Notes: a model not told the origin generated them from the sequence alone. Shown: positions 9,313 through 18,631, counted from the stretch's first letter. The stretch is 64,000 bases of DNA from Roseospira marina (GCF_014197855.1 NZ_JACIGJ010000004.1:62001-126000); one strand, 5' to 3'. Program-made: numbers and translations.

Positions 9313-9818
9313 TCGCTCTCCTGCTCGGCGATGGGCACGATGGCCTCAACGGCAATCGCGGCGGCCAGGCGGACCTTGGCTGGCGCCGACACCTCGAACG
9401 GCCACAGCACGAAGCGCCGCACCCGGACCGGGACATGCTCGCTGAAGCGGTTGGCGTCGGCCAGCGGATCGCAGGTGGCGGTCGAGGGCATGCGGGGCAC
9501 GGCGCCCGGCAGCGGGGCCATGTCGACCACCGCGATGAGGGGCGCGTGCGCCACCCAGCGGGTGGTGTCGAGCGGAATGATGCCGATGCCACGCACCTCC
9601 ATCAGGCCGCGCAGCGGGTGGGGGGTCGAGGCGTACAGAACTCCGCTTTCCGCGTCGCGTTCCAGGATAACGCGGTCATCGGCGACGAGGCGGACATCGC
9701 CCGTTTCCATCAGGCGAAGGGCCAGATCGGATTTGCCGCTGCCGGCGCCGCCGCGCAGCAGCACGGCACCCTCGGGCAGGGCGACGCAGGTGCCGTGAAC
9801 GGTCAGCGGATGGGTCAA
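9309..9818 (-). CDS. hprK: HPr kinase/phosphorylase, short form
   Basis: The kinase phosphorylates the regulatory Ser of HPr. The product is only the C-terminal catalytic domain (169 residues), as usual in alphaproteobacteria. Walker A GGAGSGKS is at 23-30, and the HPr-interacting segment MEVRGIGIIPLD is present. The likely start is TTG at 9818, preceded by GGAG with a 7-base spacer; an overlapping ATG is out of frame. It is the first gene of the PTS operon. The chvG/chvI sensor genes that often precede it in rhizobia are absent; a divergent transporter gene lies there instead. Confidence 0.88.
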   Translation of the reverse strand: MTHPLTVHGTCVALPEGAVLLRGGAGSGKSDLALRLMETGDVRLVADDRVILERDAESGVLYASTPHPLRGLMEVRGIGIIPLDTTRWVAHAPLIAVVDMAPLPGAVPRMPSTATCDPLADANRFSEHVPVRVRRFVLWPFEVSAPAKVRLAAAIAVEAIVPIAEQESE

Positions 9819-9937
9819 GGCATCTCTCCTTCGTCGGGCGGGCTCAGGTGCGCATCCGGCCGGGCCCAGAACACGGGCTTGGCGCGATGTGCGCTGCAGT
9901 GTAGCGTTCCTGGCTCCCAAAGGCCAAACCAGAGCCC

Positions 9938-10855
9938 ATGTTTATTGCTATCTTTTCGGTTATCGCTCCGGTTCTTCTGATCGCCGGTATTGGTAACGTC
10001 TGGGCACGTCGCGGCTGGCCCTTCGATACGCAGATGGTGGCGGCGCTGTCCACCAACCTTGGCGTGCCGTGTCTGGTGCTGGACGTGCTGACGCGCGTCG
10101 AGCTGGACATGGCGGCGCTCGGCCAGATGGCGCTGGCGGCCATTCTGGGGCTCGGATTCTGCGCGGGTGCCGGGACCTTGGCGCTGCGGGCCGTCCGCCT
10201 GCCACTGTCCCCATATTTGCCGTCGTTGATCTTCGGCAACAGCGGCAACATGGGCCTGCCCCTGTGTCTGTTCGCGTTCGGCGAACCCGGCCTGGCGCTG
10301 GCCATCGCCATTTTCATCATCAGTGCCGTGTTCAACTTCACGGCCGGCGTGGCGATCGCGTCGGGCCAATTCAGCGCAAAGGCCCTTTTGCGCACGCCCG
10401 TCATCTGGGCGCTGGTGGTCGCCCTGATCCTGCGCGCGACCGGTGCCGACCTGCCGGCGTTCCTGGCGAACACGGTCAAACTGCTGGGCGGCATGACGAT
10501 CCCGTTGATGCTGCTGGCGTTGGGCGTCGCCTTGGCGCAACTGCGGCCGGGCGGTCTCGGCCGCGCGGCGGCGCTGTCGGCGCTTCGCCTTGCCCTGGGC
10601 TGGGGTGGAGGCCTTCTGGTCGTCACCCTGCTTGGCATGGACGGCATCAGTCGGGGCATCGTGTTGATCGAGATGGCCATGCCGGTGGCCGTGTTCAACT
10701 ATCTTTTCGCGCAGCGCTACGACAACCGGCCCGAGGAAGTGGCCGGAATGGTGCTGATGTCGACCCTGATGACGTTCGCGCTCTTGCCCGTCTTGTTGTG
10801 GTTGGCGTGGGGCGGGGCACCGCCACCCGGTTTAGGCGCTGTATCGGCGGGTTGA
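9938..10855 (+). CDS. AEC-family transporter
   Basis: A 305-residue membrane protein of the auxin efflux carrier family, with about ten hydrophobic segments. The FGNSGNMGLPL motif in the N-terminal half is a family hallmark. Members export organic acids, amino acids or auxin-like molecules; the substrate cannot be read from sequence. It is divergent from hprK, with 119 bases between the starts, and followed by a TetR gene in the same direction, which may regulate it (inference). Confidence 0.85.
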   Translation: MFIAIFSVIAPVLLIAGIGNVWARRGWPFDTQMVAALSTNLGVPCLVLDVLTRVELDMAALGQMALAAILGLGFCAGAGTLALRAVRLPLSPYLPSLIFGNSGNMGLPLCLFAFGEPGLALAIAIFIISAVFNFTAGVAIASGQFSAKALLRTPVIWALVVALILRATGADLPAFLANTVKLLGGMTIPLMLLALGVALAQLRPGGLGRAAALSALRLALGWGGGLLVVTLLGMDGISRGIVLIEMAMPVAVFNYLFAQRYDNRPEEVAGMVLMSTLMTFALLPVLLWLAWGGAPPPGLGAVSAG

Positions 10856-10948
10856 CGCGGGGTGGTGGGCGTCGTACACGGACGGAACGGTTCAGACGGT
10901 CGCGCCCGCCAGCTTTGAGCGGGCTGAATCGTGAGAGGGGCACAGGGC

Positions 10949-11596
10949 ATGCCGCGTCCGCGAGGTTTTGATATCGATGTCGCCCTTGAACGGGCTCTGG
11001 AGACCTTCTGGCGCCATGGTTTCGCGGCGACCTCGCTTCCGGCGCTGCTGGACGCGATGGAGATCGGCCGGTCCAGCTTCTACGAGACCTTCGGGGGGAA
11101 GCGCGAACTGTTCGAGGCGGTGCTCGATCAATACGAGGCCCGTGTGACTGCGCAGGTCCTCACTGCTGTGGAGCGGCCCGGTCCGATCCGCGGTGTGCTG
11201 CGGGATCTCGCGCAGGATCTGGTGGAGCGTGCCCTGAGCGACGGGGGCAAGGGCTGTCTGGTCGGCAACACATCCGTCGAGTTGGGACCACACGATCTCG
11301 AACTGCGGGCCTGGGTGGCGCGCAGCATGACTCGTGTCGAAACGGCCCTGGAAACCCGGCTGTCCGTTGCCCAGCAGGACGGTGATCTAGACGCCGGAGC
11401 CGACACACGCCAGATCGCCCGGACTATGGTGGCGACGTTCCATGGGCTGCGTATTGTGGCCAAGGCACGCCCGGACCGAGCCATTCTGGAGGATATCGCG
11501 GGCGGGGTCGTCGCCTTGCTCGATGCGCCGGCGACGCGCGCACCGGAAGCGATGCGCGTCGATGATGAGGTGCCGACGGGCGCGACGCTCGCCTGA
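10949..11596 (+). CDS. TetR-family transcriptional regulator
   Basis: The N-terminal helix-turn-helix is clear (FDIDVALERALETFWRHGFAATSLPALLDAMEIGRSSFYETFGGKRELF), shown here as positions 8-56 of a 215-residue protein; the rest is a ligand-binding helical domain of unknown specificity. GAGGGG lies eight bases before the chosen ATG; a GTG 18 bases upstream is the alternative start. The neighbouring AEC transporter is a plausible target. It is convergent with the ParA-type gene; the spacer holds runs of nine and eight C. Confidence 0.88.
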   Translation: MPRPRGFDIDVALERALETFWRHGFAATSLPALLDAMEIGRSSFYETFGGKRELFEAVLDQYEARVTAQVLTAVERPGPIRGVLRDLAQDLVERALSDGGKGCLVGNTSVELGPHDLELRAWVARSMTRVETALETRLSVAQQDGDLDAGADTRQIARTMVATFHGLRIVAKARPDRAILEDIAGGVVALLDAPATRAPEAMRVDDEVPTGATLA

Positions 11597-11704
11597 CCCC
11601 ACCTGACGTCGTCGAATCCCGTCTGATTGGGGCGATCAGATGACCCGTCCCCCCCCCGTTCCTCCCCCCCCGTTTTTCCGTTGCCGGGGTTCCGTTCCCG
11701 GTGT

Positions 11705-12358
11705 TCACCGGCGCTTGTCGCGGCCCTTGAGAGTTGCGAATACCTCCGTGGCCAGGGCTCCGATTTCGCGCGCGGCCGTGGAGCGGGGCTGGTATTCGAC
11801 CACACCCTGGCCTTCCATCATACTGGCGGCGAAGGCAACGCGGTTGCCGAGCGTGGTGTGGGCGATCGGTAGGCCTTCTTCCAGCAGCTTTTCCAGCATG
11901 ATCTCCTGAAGCTTGCCGCGCGGCGGCATCCGGTTCATGACGATCAGGGCGTCGGTGCTTTCCTTCTCCGCCATCTCGGCCGTCGAGCGGGTGGCCCATA
12001 GGTCCATCGGACTCGGCTGCACCGGCAGCAGCAGAATGTCGCCGGCTCGCACGGCGGCGCGGGCCTCCGTCTCGGCGTGCGGCGGCGTGTCGATGACCAC
12101 CACGTCGAAATGGTCGCGCAGCCGGTCCAATTCCGTGCCCAGGCGCCAGCCCGCCACATCCGACAGGTGGAGCGCCGCGCCGTCGGGCTGGTGCTCCGCC
12201 CGCCACGCATGCCAGGAGGCGAGGCTGCGCTGCGGGTCGATGTCGACCAGCCCCACCGACTGGCCGCGCCGGGCCCAGGTCACCGCCAATTGAGCGGCGA
12301 GCGTCGTCTTGCCGGCGCCCCCCTTCTGCTGGGCGATGGTGATGATGCGCGCCGCCAT
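11705..12358 (-). CDS. ParA/MinD-family ATPase without a ParB partner
   Basis: A 217-residue P-loop ATPase with the deviant Walker A KGGAGKTT (signature Lys) at about 11-18, the switch DIDPQRS, and the Walker B region VVIDTPPH. It is a stand-alone ParA-like protein: no parB or centromere-like repeats are nearby and the gene is not at an origin. Such orphans often position protein complexes, such as chemosensory clusters, or act in conjugation; the role here is unknown. GGGAGGGG precedes the ATG by six bases. Confidence 0.88.
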   Translation of the reverse strand: MAARIITIAQQKGGAGKTTLAAQLAVTWARRGQSVGLVDIDPQRSLASWHAWRAEHQPDGAALHLSDVAGWRLGTELDRLRDHFDVVVIDTPPHAETEARAAVRAGDILLLPVQPSPMDLWATRSTAEMAEKESTDALIVMNRMPPRGKLQEIMLEKLLEEGLPIAHTTLGNRVAFAASMMEGQGVVEYQPRSTAAREIGALATEVFATLKGRDKRR

Positions 12359-12501
12359 GCGCGTCCCCTCCCTTTTGTCGTAACCCGTTCCGGCCCCGAG
12401 CATAGCGGGTCCGGTCGGCGGCGGGCTAGGGCGGATCGCGTCCTATTTGACCCGTTGCGCGGGGCCAATAGGACCGTGTGAAACCGCCCGATCTGTCGGA
12501 T

Positions 12502-12984
12502 TTAGGGTCGGCGGGCCAGCCGCTTTGCCATCTTGAAGTTTGTCAGCGCCACCGCGCCCTTCTGGACGGTCTGTTCGCGCTCCACGGTCCACCCCTGGCG
12601 CTCGAAAAAGGGCCGGGCCGTCAGGCTGGCGTCGGTTGTCAGGCGCGCAATGCCAAGGTCCTCGGCCCGCGCCTCGACCGCCTGATACAGGCGCCAGCCA
12701 GCCCCCGTTCCCGCGACATCCGACCGGACAAAGGCAAGGTCGATGTATCCGTTTGCATCGAGGGTCATGAACCCGACGGGTTCGCCGTTCCGCTCCGCCA
12801 TGAAGCCGTCGACGTCGACACACATGGTTCGCCATCCGGCTGTGTTCGGGGATGCGCCAGCCCAAGCGATTCGCTGCTCCGGCGTGTAGTGCGCAGCCGC
12901 GCCCCTATGAACGGCGTCAAAGAAAATGGCGCCTGCGATGTCACCGTCGTCGGCGCGCAAGGGCCGGAGTGTCAGGGTCTCCAT
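12502..12984 (-). CDS. GNAT-family N-acetyltransferase
   Basis: A 160-residue GNAT enzyme that would transfer an acyl group from CoA to an amine. The acetyl-CoA-binding V-x-x-x-x-x-G-x-G-A region is RSDVAGTGAGWRLYQAVE, and the C-terminal F-x-x-x-G-(F/W) element is FFERQGW. The sequence resembles small ElaA/YjcF-like members, but the substrate is unknown. GGAG lies six bases before the ATG. It follows the DUF488 gene by 69 bases on the same strand. Confidence 0.85.
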   Translation of the reverse strand: METLTLRPLRADDGDIAGAIFFDAVHRGAAAHYTPEQRIAWAGASPNTAGWRTMCVDVDGFMAERNGEPVGFMTLDANGYIDLAFVRSDVAGTGAGWRLYQAVEARAEDLGIARLTTDASLTARPFFERQGWTVEREQTVQKGAVALTNFKMAKRLARRP

Positions 12985-13053
12985 ACGGATCTCCGTGTCG
13001 CGCTGTGGGATCGATGGGCGCGTCAGGGACGGGCAGGGGGACCGCATGGCGTT

Positions 13054-13533
13054 TCAGCGCGGGCCGAAAAGGTCCCCCTGGGCGGGGTTTGACCGGGCCG
13101 ATGGCGGGTTTGGCGCGACGATATGATGCACGGGCAGCTTGGTCCGTTCGGCCAGGGCGGCCGCGATGAACCGCCGATGGCAGTGCATCGGGTCGCGTTC
13201 CAGGCACATCAGGGCTATGGGCCGCCCGGTTTCGGCCAGAAGGGCCGCCGCCGCGTCGAGCGCAGCCCGCCCCGCCCCCGACGCGAGGTGGTTCGCCATC
13301 CCGGGCCCGCCCGTTGGGTCCGTCTTGGCCGGATTGCCCAGGCCGGCAAGGTGGACGTACCGCAACTCGGCCGCGGTCGTGGCCGTACGCAGGGCCGCCT
13401 TCGTGAACACCGCCCGGCGCGACCATGGCACGGCGCGCACGTCGATGAGAACGCCGGCCCCGGCCGCGCGAAGGTCGGCGAACAGATCCTCCGGGCTCCG
13501 GCCCTGGTACCCGATGGTCAGGATGGCGGTCAT
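13054..13533 (-). CDS. DUF488 family protein
   Basis: A 159-residue DUF488 member. The family marks are the start TIGYQGRSPEDLF, the IDVRAVPWSR segment and the CLERDPMHCHR motif with two Cys and paired His that may bind metal. The biochemical role of the family is not established. The start codon overlaps the cyclase stop (ATGA), so the two are translationally coupled. Confidence 0.88.
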   Translation of the reverse strand: MTAILTIGYQGRSPEDLFADLRAAGAGVLIDVRAVPWSRRAVFTKAALRTATTAAELRYVHLAGLGNPAKTDPTGGPGMANHLASGAGRAALDAAAALLAETGRPIALMCLERDPMHCHRRFIAAALAERTKLPVHHIVAPNPPSARSNPAQGDLFGPR

Positions 13534-15386
13534 GGGACGGTGTGGTTCGACATGTCGGACGGTTGGGGCGACAGTCCCCTCTCGAGCGGGGTGAACACCT
13601 GCTCTTCGCGGTCGCGGCCGCGCACCGAGACCGGTCCGAGCGCCGCGAAGGGGATCGCGGGGGCCAGTGCGGCGGTGCGCTCCGACACCAGGATGCGGGT
13701 GCCGGTCGTCTTGTTCAGCGACTCCAGCCGCGCGGCCAGGTTCACCGCGTCGCCGTGGACCGTATAGGTCAGGCGGTCCTGGGCCCCCACCGCGCCGGCC
13801 AGGACCATGCCGGTGCCGATTCCAATGCGGCAGGACAGGGTGCGACCCTCGATCGGTCCGGCGTCGAGGCGGGCCATCATGGCCTGGGCGGCCGTCACGG
13901 CGGCGGTGGCGTGATCCGGGTGGCGTTCCGGGACGTTGAACGCGACCAGCATGGCGTCCCCCTGGAACTGTGTCACGACGCCGCCGTGCTGCTCCAGAAT
14001 GTCCACCATCACCGAGAAATAGGCGTTCAGCACCCGGACGGTTGGTTCCGGTCCCAGCGCCTGCGTCAGGGTGCTGAACGCCGAGATATCGGCGAACAGC
14101 ACGGTGGCTTCGATTTCGTCGGCGCGGGCCTTGGCATCCTGGGCGAGCAGACGGCGGGCGACCTCTTCCGGGACGTACTTGCCGAACAGATTGCGGACCC
14201 GCTCCCGCTCCCGAAGCCCTTGAATCATGCTGCGGACTGCGTTGTCCGCCTCGTGATACTCGCGGATCCAGGAGCGGCTGCGCGGCGGATCCTGGCTCAG
14301 ATCTCCGGCCGCGACGGCGCGGGCGAACCGCGCGAAGCGGACCACAGGGCGCGCAATCGACCGCGCCAGCAGGAGGCCGGCCAGGGCGGATAAGGCCAGG
14401 ATCGCCAGGCTGACGCCGATGCTGAACCACAGGCGAACGTACGCCGGCGCGCCCTGTTCCGGCGTGAAATGGGCGCCGACCAAAATGGGCTCCGGCGTGA
14501 TGTCGGTAATCTGGCGGAGCGTATGGATGACCTCCGTATCCGGCAACTGGATGCCCTGGGCCCACCCGGGCTTCAGGTCCGATGGTCCCATCAGGTCCAG
14601 CGGCTCGGCGCTCCACAGCGTGGCGAGATGGAGGTCTGGGAAGTCGGCGAGGTCGGGCAGGGCCTGCGCCCCCGTGCGGGACGCACCCTCGTCGAAGGCA
14701 GCCCCTGTGTCGAGCAGCGGATGCGCCAGGACCTTATCCCGGCCGTACAGGGCATACGGCGTCAGGATGTCCGTGGAGAGCAAACGGGGAAGGATCGGGC
14801 CGATCGGGGCCAGGCCGATCATGGCGATCAGCACACCCGCCGGCGCGCCGTCCGCCATCAGCGGCGCGCGGATATTGAACACCGTGTGGCCGTAGGTGCC
14901 GCGCCAGACCGGGTTGCCCCACTCGGGCGTGGTCTCGCCCAGGGCGGCGCGGTCCAGCAGATCGGTGATCATGGCCGCGACGGCGGGACGATCCTCCCAG
15001 GTTTCCGTGGTCGGCATTCCGCCCTGACGGTATCGGCGGACCTGCTGGTCCGGGCGCACGATGGCGAGGCTTTCCAGGCGCGGGACGGCGGTCAACAAGC
15101 CGACCGCATAGGCGTCCATCTGCTGCGGGTCGTCGAGGTCCAGTGTGCCGTCGGCCACGCGGGCCTGGGTGGCCGTCGCGATCTGGTCAAGTGGTTCAAG
15201 CTGGCGGCGCACCCAGCCTTCCAGCCCGTGCAGAACCGTGGCCGACCGCTGCAGCAGGAGCTCATGGGCCGACGTGTTTCCCGACCACGCCCCGATCGCG
15301 AGCATGGTGCCGGCCGAGGTCAACACCAGGCCGACAAACCCGACAAGAAGGACGGTGCGCAAGGATATCTGGACGTGTGGCGGCAT
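13530..15386 (-). CDS. Membrane-bound class III adenylate/guanylate cyclase
   Basis: A 618-residue receptor-type cyclase. A transmembrane helix at about 9-32 is followed by a periplasmic Cache-like sensor domain, a second helix near 322-344, a HAMP domain, and a class III catalytic domain from about 430. The metal-binding Asp residues are in VLFADISAFS and QFQGDAMLVAF, and TVHGDAVNLAARLE is the family signature. The product is probably cAMP, but cGMP cannot be excluded. The ligand is unknown. It is the first of three or four genes read toward lower coordinates. Confidence 0.9.
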   Translation of the reverse strand: MPPHVQISLRTVLLVGFVGLVLTSAGTMLAIGAWSGNTSAHELLLQRSATVLHGLEGWVRRQLEPLDQIATATQARVADGTLDLDDPQQMDAYAVGLLTAVPRLESLAIVRPDQQVRRYRQGGMPTTETWEDRPAVAAMITDLLDRAALGETTPEWGNPVWRGTYGHTVFNIRAPLMADGAPAGVLIAMIGLAPIGPILPRLLSTDILTPYALYGRDKVLAHPLLDTGAAFDEGASRTGAQALPDLADFPDLHLATLWSAEPLDLMGPSDLKPGWAQGIQLPDTEVIHTLRQITDITPEPILVGAHFTPEQGAPAYVRLWFSIGVSLAILALSALAGLLLARSIARPVVRFARFARAVAAGDLSQDPPRSRSWIREYHEADNAVRSMIQGLRERERVRNLFGKYVPEEVARRLLAQDAKARADEIEATVLFADISAFSTLTQALGPEPTVRVLNAYFSVMVDILEQHGGVVTQFQGDAMLVAFNVPERHPDHATAAVTAAQAMMARLDAGPIEGRTLSCRIGIGTGMVLAGAVGAQDRLTYTVHGDAVNLAARLESLNKTTGTRILVSERTAALAPAIPFAALGPVSVRGRDREEQVFTPLERGLSPQPSDMSNHTVP

Positions 15387-15606
15387 CGATCACGGTCTTC
15401 AAGCAAGGCTGGCGCAAACGGGGGGAACCACACGAACGGGCGCTGCGGTCCGCAGACTGTCACAACATAGCAGGTGTTCAGGCCGGCGGAACCTCCGTAT
15501 TGTGAGGGGCTTTCCGACACGGTCGGAGCGCAACCGGCGGCGCTGGGGTTCAGAACGGCCGTCCGGAGTTGAGACGGGGGGGACGGCATACGGGGCGCCA
15601 GACGCG

Positions 15607-16380
15607 ATGCGCTTTTATTTCATCGGAACCGGGTCGGCTTTCACGTTGGCCGATGATAATTTTCAGAGTAATGCGGTCCTGGAGGCGGACGATGGGCGCC
15701 GCCTGCTGATCGACTGTGGCACCGACGCGCGCCGGGCGCTCAAGGCGCTCGGCTTGGGGCGCGAGGACATCCACGCGATCTATATCAGCCACCTGCACGG
15801 CGACCACGTGGGGGGGCTGGAGTGGTTTGGGTTTACCAGCTACTTTTGCCCGGGATCCCACAGGCCGGAGCTGTTCCTGGCGGAGGATCTGGTCGGTCCT
15901 TTATGGGACAACTCCCTGAAGGCGGGCATGGCGGCGCTGGATTTCGGCTGGGCGCGCCTGGAGACGTTCTTCAAAGTGCATTCATTGGCCACGACCGGGA
16001 GCTTTGACTTCGCCGGCGTGCGCCTCGATCTGGTGCGGCTGCTGCACATCCGCTCCGGCGAGGCTGAGATGTGGTCGTATGGCCTGATGATCCATGCGCC
16101 GACGGGCCCGGTCCTGTTTACCTCCGACTGTCTGCACCAGCCGGACGTTCTCATGCCGTGGTATCGGGCCGCGCGGCTGATTTTTCAGGATTGCGACACG
16201 GGTTCGCGGCCGGGCGGGGCGCACGCGCATTACAGCCACCTGTGTTCCCTGCCGGCGGAGATCCGCGCTCGCATGTGGCTCTATCATGTGAAGGACGGCC
16301 CGCTCCCCGATGCGGTCGCGGACGGGTTCCTGGGGTTCGTGCGTCCCGGGCAGGTGTTCGAGTTCGGGGCGGCCGCCTAA
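15607..16380 (+). CDS. MBL-fold metal-dependent hydrolase
   Basis: A 257-residue metallo-beta-lactamase-fold protein with the zinc motif SHLHGDHVGG at about 60-69 and later metal ligands in TSDCLH and a C-terminal H-x-K. It resembles the RNase Z/PhnP-like branch that cleaves phosphodiesters, but the substrate is not predictable. Its stop overlaps the start of the next gene by one base (TAATG), so the damaged methyltransferase was once co-translated with it. Confidence 0.85.
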   Translation: MRFYFIGTGSAFTLADDNFQSNAVLEADDGRRLLIDCGTDARRALKALGLGREDIHAIYISHLHGDHVGGLEWFGFTSYFCPGSHRPELFLAEDLVGPLWDNSLKAGMAALDFGWARLETFFKVHSLATTGSFDFAGVRLDLVRLLHIRSGEAEMWSYGLMIHAPTGPVLFTSDCLHQPDVLMPWYRAARLIFQDCDTGSRPGGAHAHYSHLCSLPAEIRARMWLYHVKDGPLPDAVADGFLGFVRPGQVFEFGAAA

Positions 16381-16953
16381 TGCCGCCGCCGGAGGTCCAT
16401 GTGCAACTCACCGTCCCGTCGTCCTGGATCGTCCGGTTCGCCGCCCTCATCCGCGCCGGCGGCACGGTGCTTGACGTGGCTTGTGGCGGCGGCCGGCATG
16501 CCCGCTGGCTGCTGGACCACGGCTTCGTTCCGACGCTGGTGGACCGCGATACCGAGTACGTCGGTGATCTCGCCGGTCGGGCGGAGATCATCACGATGGA
16601 TCTGGAGGCGGGCGGCCCGTGGCCGTTCGCCGGCCGTCGGTTCGACGCGGTCATTGTGACCAACTACCTGCATCGCCCGCTGTTTCCGCACCTGATCGAC
16701 AGCGTGGCCGCGCCGGGGGGGCGTGCTGCTGTATCAGACGTTCATGCTGGGCCATGAGCGCATCGCCCGGCCCCGCAATCCGGATCATTTGCTGCGACCG
16801 GGCGAACTGCTCGATGCCGTGGCGGGGCGGCTTCAAGTCGTGGCGTTCGAGCAGGGCCTTCAGCCGACACCCTCCCTTCGGGGGCAGGGTGTGGTGCAAA
16901 GTCTGTGCGCGGTGCGTGGTGACGAGCCCGCGAGTCTTCCCGCCGCGCCGTAG
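16380..16953 (+). pseudogene. Class I SAM-dependent methyltransferase, frameshifted
   Basis: The first 112 codons encode a methyltransferase start with the SAM motif TVLDVACGGGRHARWLLDHG. At a run of seven G (16715-16721) the frame shifts: reading on gives an unrelated tail and a stop at 16757, whereas removing one G continues as APGGVLLYQTF and on through RPRNPDHLLRPGELLDAV to a stop at 16953. The complete protein would be about 190 residues and resembles small TehB-like methyltransferases. This is either a recent pseudogene, slippage at the G-run, or a sequencing error. Confidence 0.85.
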
Positions 16954-16960
16954 GTCTGCG

Positions 16961-18631
16961 TTATCCCCCGCCTGGAGAGCCGCCTTCGGTCGGTGGCGTG
17001 CCGGCGACCGGGTCCCCGAACTGGCGGATGCGGCGGTAGATCGTGCTGGGGCTGACCTCCAACAGGGCGGCCGCCCGAGGCACGTTGCCGTGGCAGATTT
17101 TCAGGGCCTTGGTCATGTGCTCCCATTCGACCTGCCATAGGGGGCGCAGCCCGTTGGCGTCGCGGCGGCCATCAAAGCGCCCCTCCGTCGGGCCCGGTTC
17201 GCCCGCGCCCCCGAGGGGGCCTCCCGCCATGGCGGGGCCGCCGGTCGCGGCGCTACCCGACATGGGGTCGCCTGAGGTGGGTGTGGCCTCGGCTGTCGGC
17301 GCGCGTGGCGGCTCGGGAGTGGCGGGGGCGGCGGGGGGGCCCGTCGACGGGGCGGATGGGGCGGCCTCACCGGCCGCCTTCGCCGCCTGTGCGGAGGACG
17401 CCGCCATGGCGCCGCCGAGGGTTCGCGCGGGCCCTTCCAGCATCTCGGCGGAGACGATGGGGCCGTCGTTCAGCACCACGACGTTGCGCAGAACATTCTG
17501 GAGCTGGCGGACGTTGCCGGGCCACGGCAGCAGCTTCAGCAGGGCCTCGGCGGGCTCGGTAAAGCCCGTGAAGGTACGCCCTTCTTCCTTTGCGAACCGT
17601 TCCAGGAGGGCCGTGGCGATCTCCACCACGTCCCCCTCCCGCTCGCGCAGGGGCGGCAGGTGAATCGGGATGACGTGCAGGCGGAAATAGAGATCCTCGC
17701 GAAAGCGTCCGCCCTGAACCTCGGTCCAGGGGTCGCGGTTGGTGGCGCAGATGAAGCGCGTATCGACGCTTTCCAGCTTGGTTCCGCCAACGGGGATGAA
17801 GGTGCCGGTCTGGATGAAGCGCAGCAGCTTGGCCTGCAACCCCAGATCCATTTCGCAGATTTCATCCAGGAACAGGGTGCCCCCGTCCGCGCGGGCGGCG
17901 GCGCCCTTGCGGTCGGCGGTGGCGCCCGTGAACGCGCCCTTGATGTGGCCGAAGATCTCGCTTTCGATCAGCTCGTGGGGGATGGCGGCGCAGTTGAGGG
18001 CCACGAACGGGCCGACCTTGCGTGTGCTGGCGCGGTGCAGGGCCTCGGCGCAGACCTCCTTGCCGGTGCCCGATTCGCCCGTGATGAACACGCTGGCGCG
18101 GGACGGCGCGGCCGCCTCGATGGTGCGGTAGACCGCCTGCATCGGCAGCGACGAGCCGATAAACCCGTGGAACGTCTCGCGGCCGATCTCCGCGCGGATG
18201 CGCCGGAGAGTCCCGGCCATCGTGTGCCGCTCCACGGCATTCTTGAGGGTGACCCGAAGGCGGTCGGCGGGGAAGGGCTTGGTGAGGAAGTCGTCCGCGC
18301 CCTCGCGCATGGCTTCCACGGCCACCTGCATGGATCCCTGGGAGGTTACGACGACCACCGCCATGTCGCTGGACCCGGCCCGGATCTCGCGCAGGATATC
18401 CAGGCCCGACCCGTCCGGCAGGCGAAGGTCCAGGATGATGGCGATGTGCTGGGCTTGGGCCAGCAGGCGGCGGGCTTCGGCGCCGGTCTCGGCCAGATCC
18501 ACCGGCCACGGCAGGTCGCGCAGGTACTCCAGGTATACCCGTGCCATGGACGGCGTATCCTCGACGAGGAGAACGCGTCCATCCGACCCTGAAGTCGATG
18601 TTGTCGGGGCGACGGTGTGCCCGGGGGTCAT
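16961..18631 (-). CDS. Sigma-54-dependent response regulator, NtrC/LuxO type
   Basis: A 556-residue activator: a receiver domain with phospho-acceptor Asp68 (IILDLRLPDGSG), an AAA+ domain with Walker A GESGTGKE and the sigma-54 contact loop GAFTGA, and a Fis-type helix-turn-helix near the end (NVPRAAALLEVSPSTIYRRI). The order and the VLLVEDT start resemble LuxO. Between the AAA+ domain and the HTH is a disordered linker of about 100 residues rich in Ala, Pro and Gly, much longer than usual. No cognate histidine kinase gene is adjacent. Confidence 0.92.
   Translation of the reverse strand: MTPGHTVAPTTSTSGSDGRVLLVEDTPSMARVYLEYLRDLPWPVDLAETGAEARRLLAQAQHIAIILDLRLPDGSGLDILREIRAGSSDMAVVVVTSQGSMQVAVEAMREGADDFLTKPFPADRLRVTLKNAVERHTMAGTLRRIRAEIGRETFHGFIGSSLPMQAVYRTIEAAAPSRASVFITGESGTGKEVCAEALHRASTRKVGPFVALNCAAIPHELIESEIFGHIKGAFTGATADRKGAAARADGGTLFLDEICEMDLGLQAKLLRFIQTGTFIPVGGTKLESVDTRFICATNRDPWTEVQGGRFREDLYFRLHVIPIHLPPLREREGDVVEIATALLERFAKEEGRTFTGFTEPAEALLKLLPWPGNVRQLQNVLRNVVVLNDGPIVSAEMLEGPARTLGGAMAASSAQAAKAAGEAAPSAPSTGPPAAPATPEPPRAPTAEATPTSGDPMSGSAATGGPAMAGGPLGGAGEPGPTEGRFDGRRDANGLRPLWQVEWEHMTKALKICHGNVPRAAALLEVSPSTIYRRIRQFGDPVAGTPPTEGGSPGGG

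Noticed and set aside
11649-11671. Runs of nine and eight C between the TetR and ParA genes
   Set aside because: They are outside coding sequence and between convergent genes, so frame-switching is not possible; probably chance or assembly-prone sequence.
13054-14616. A 520-residue reading frame extending upstream from the DUF488 gene
   Set aside because: The upstream part is antisense-like noise in another frame of the cyclase gene; the DUF488 start is fixed by the ATGA overlap with the cyclase stop.
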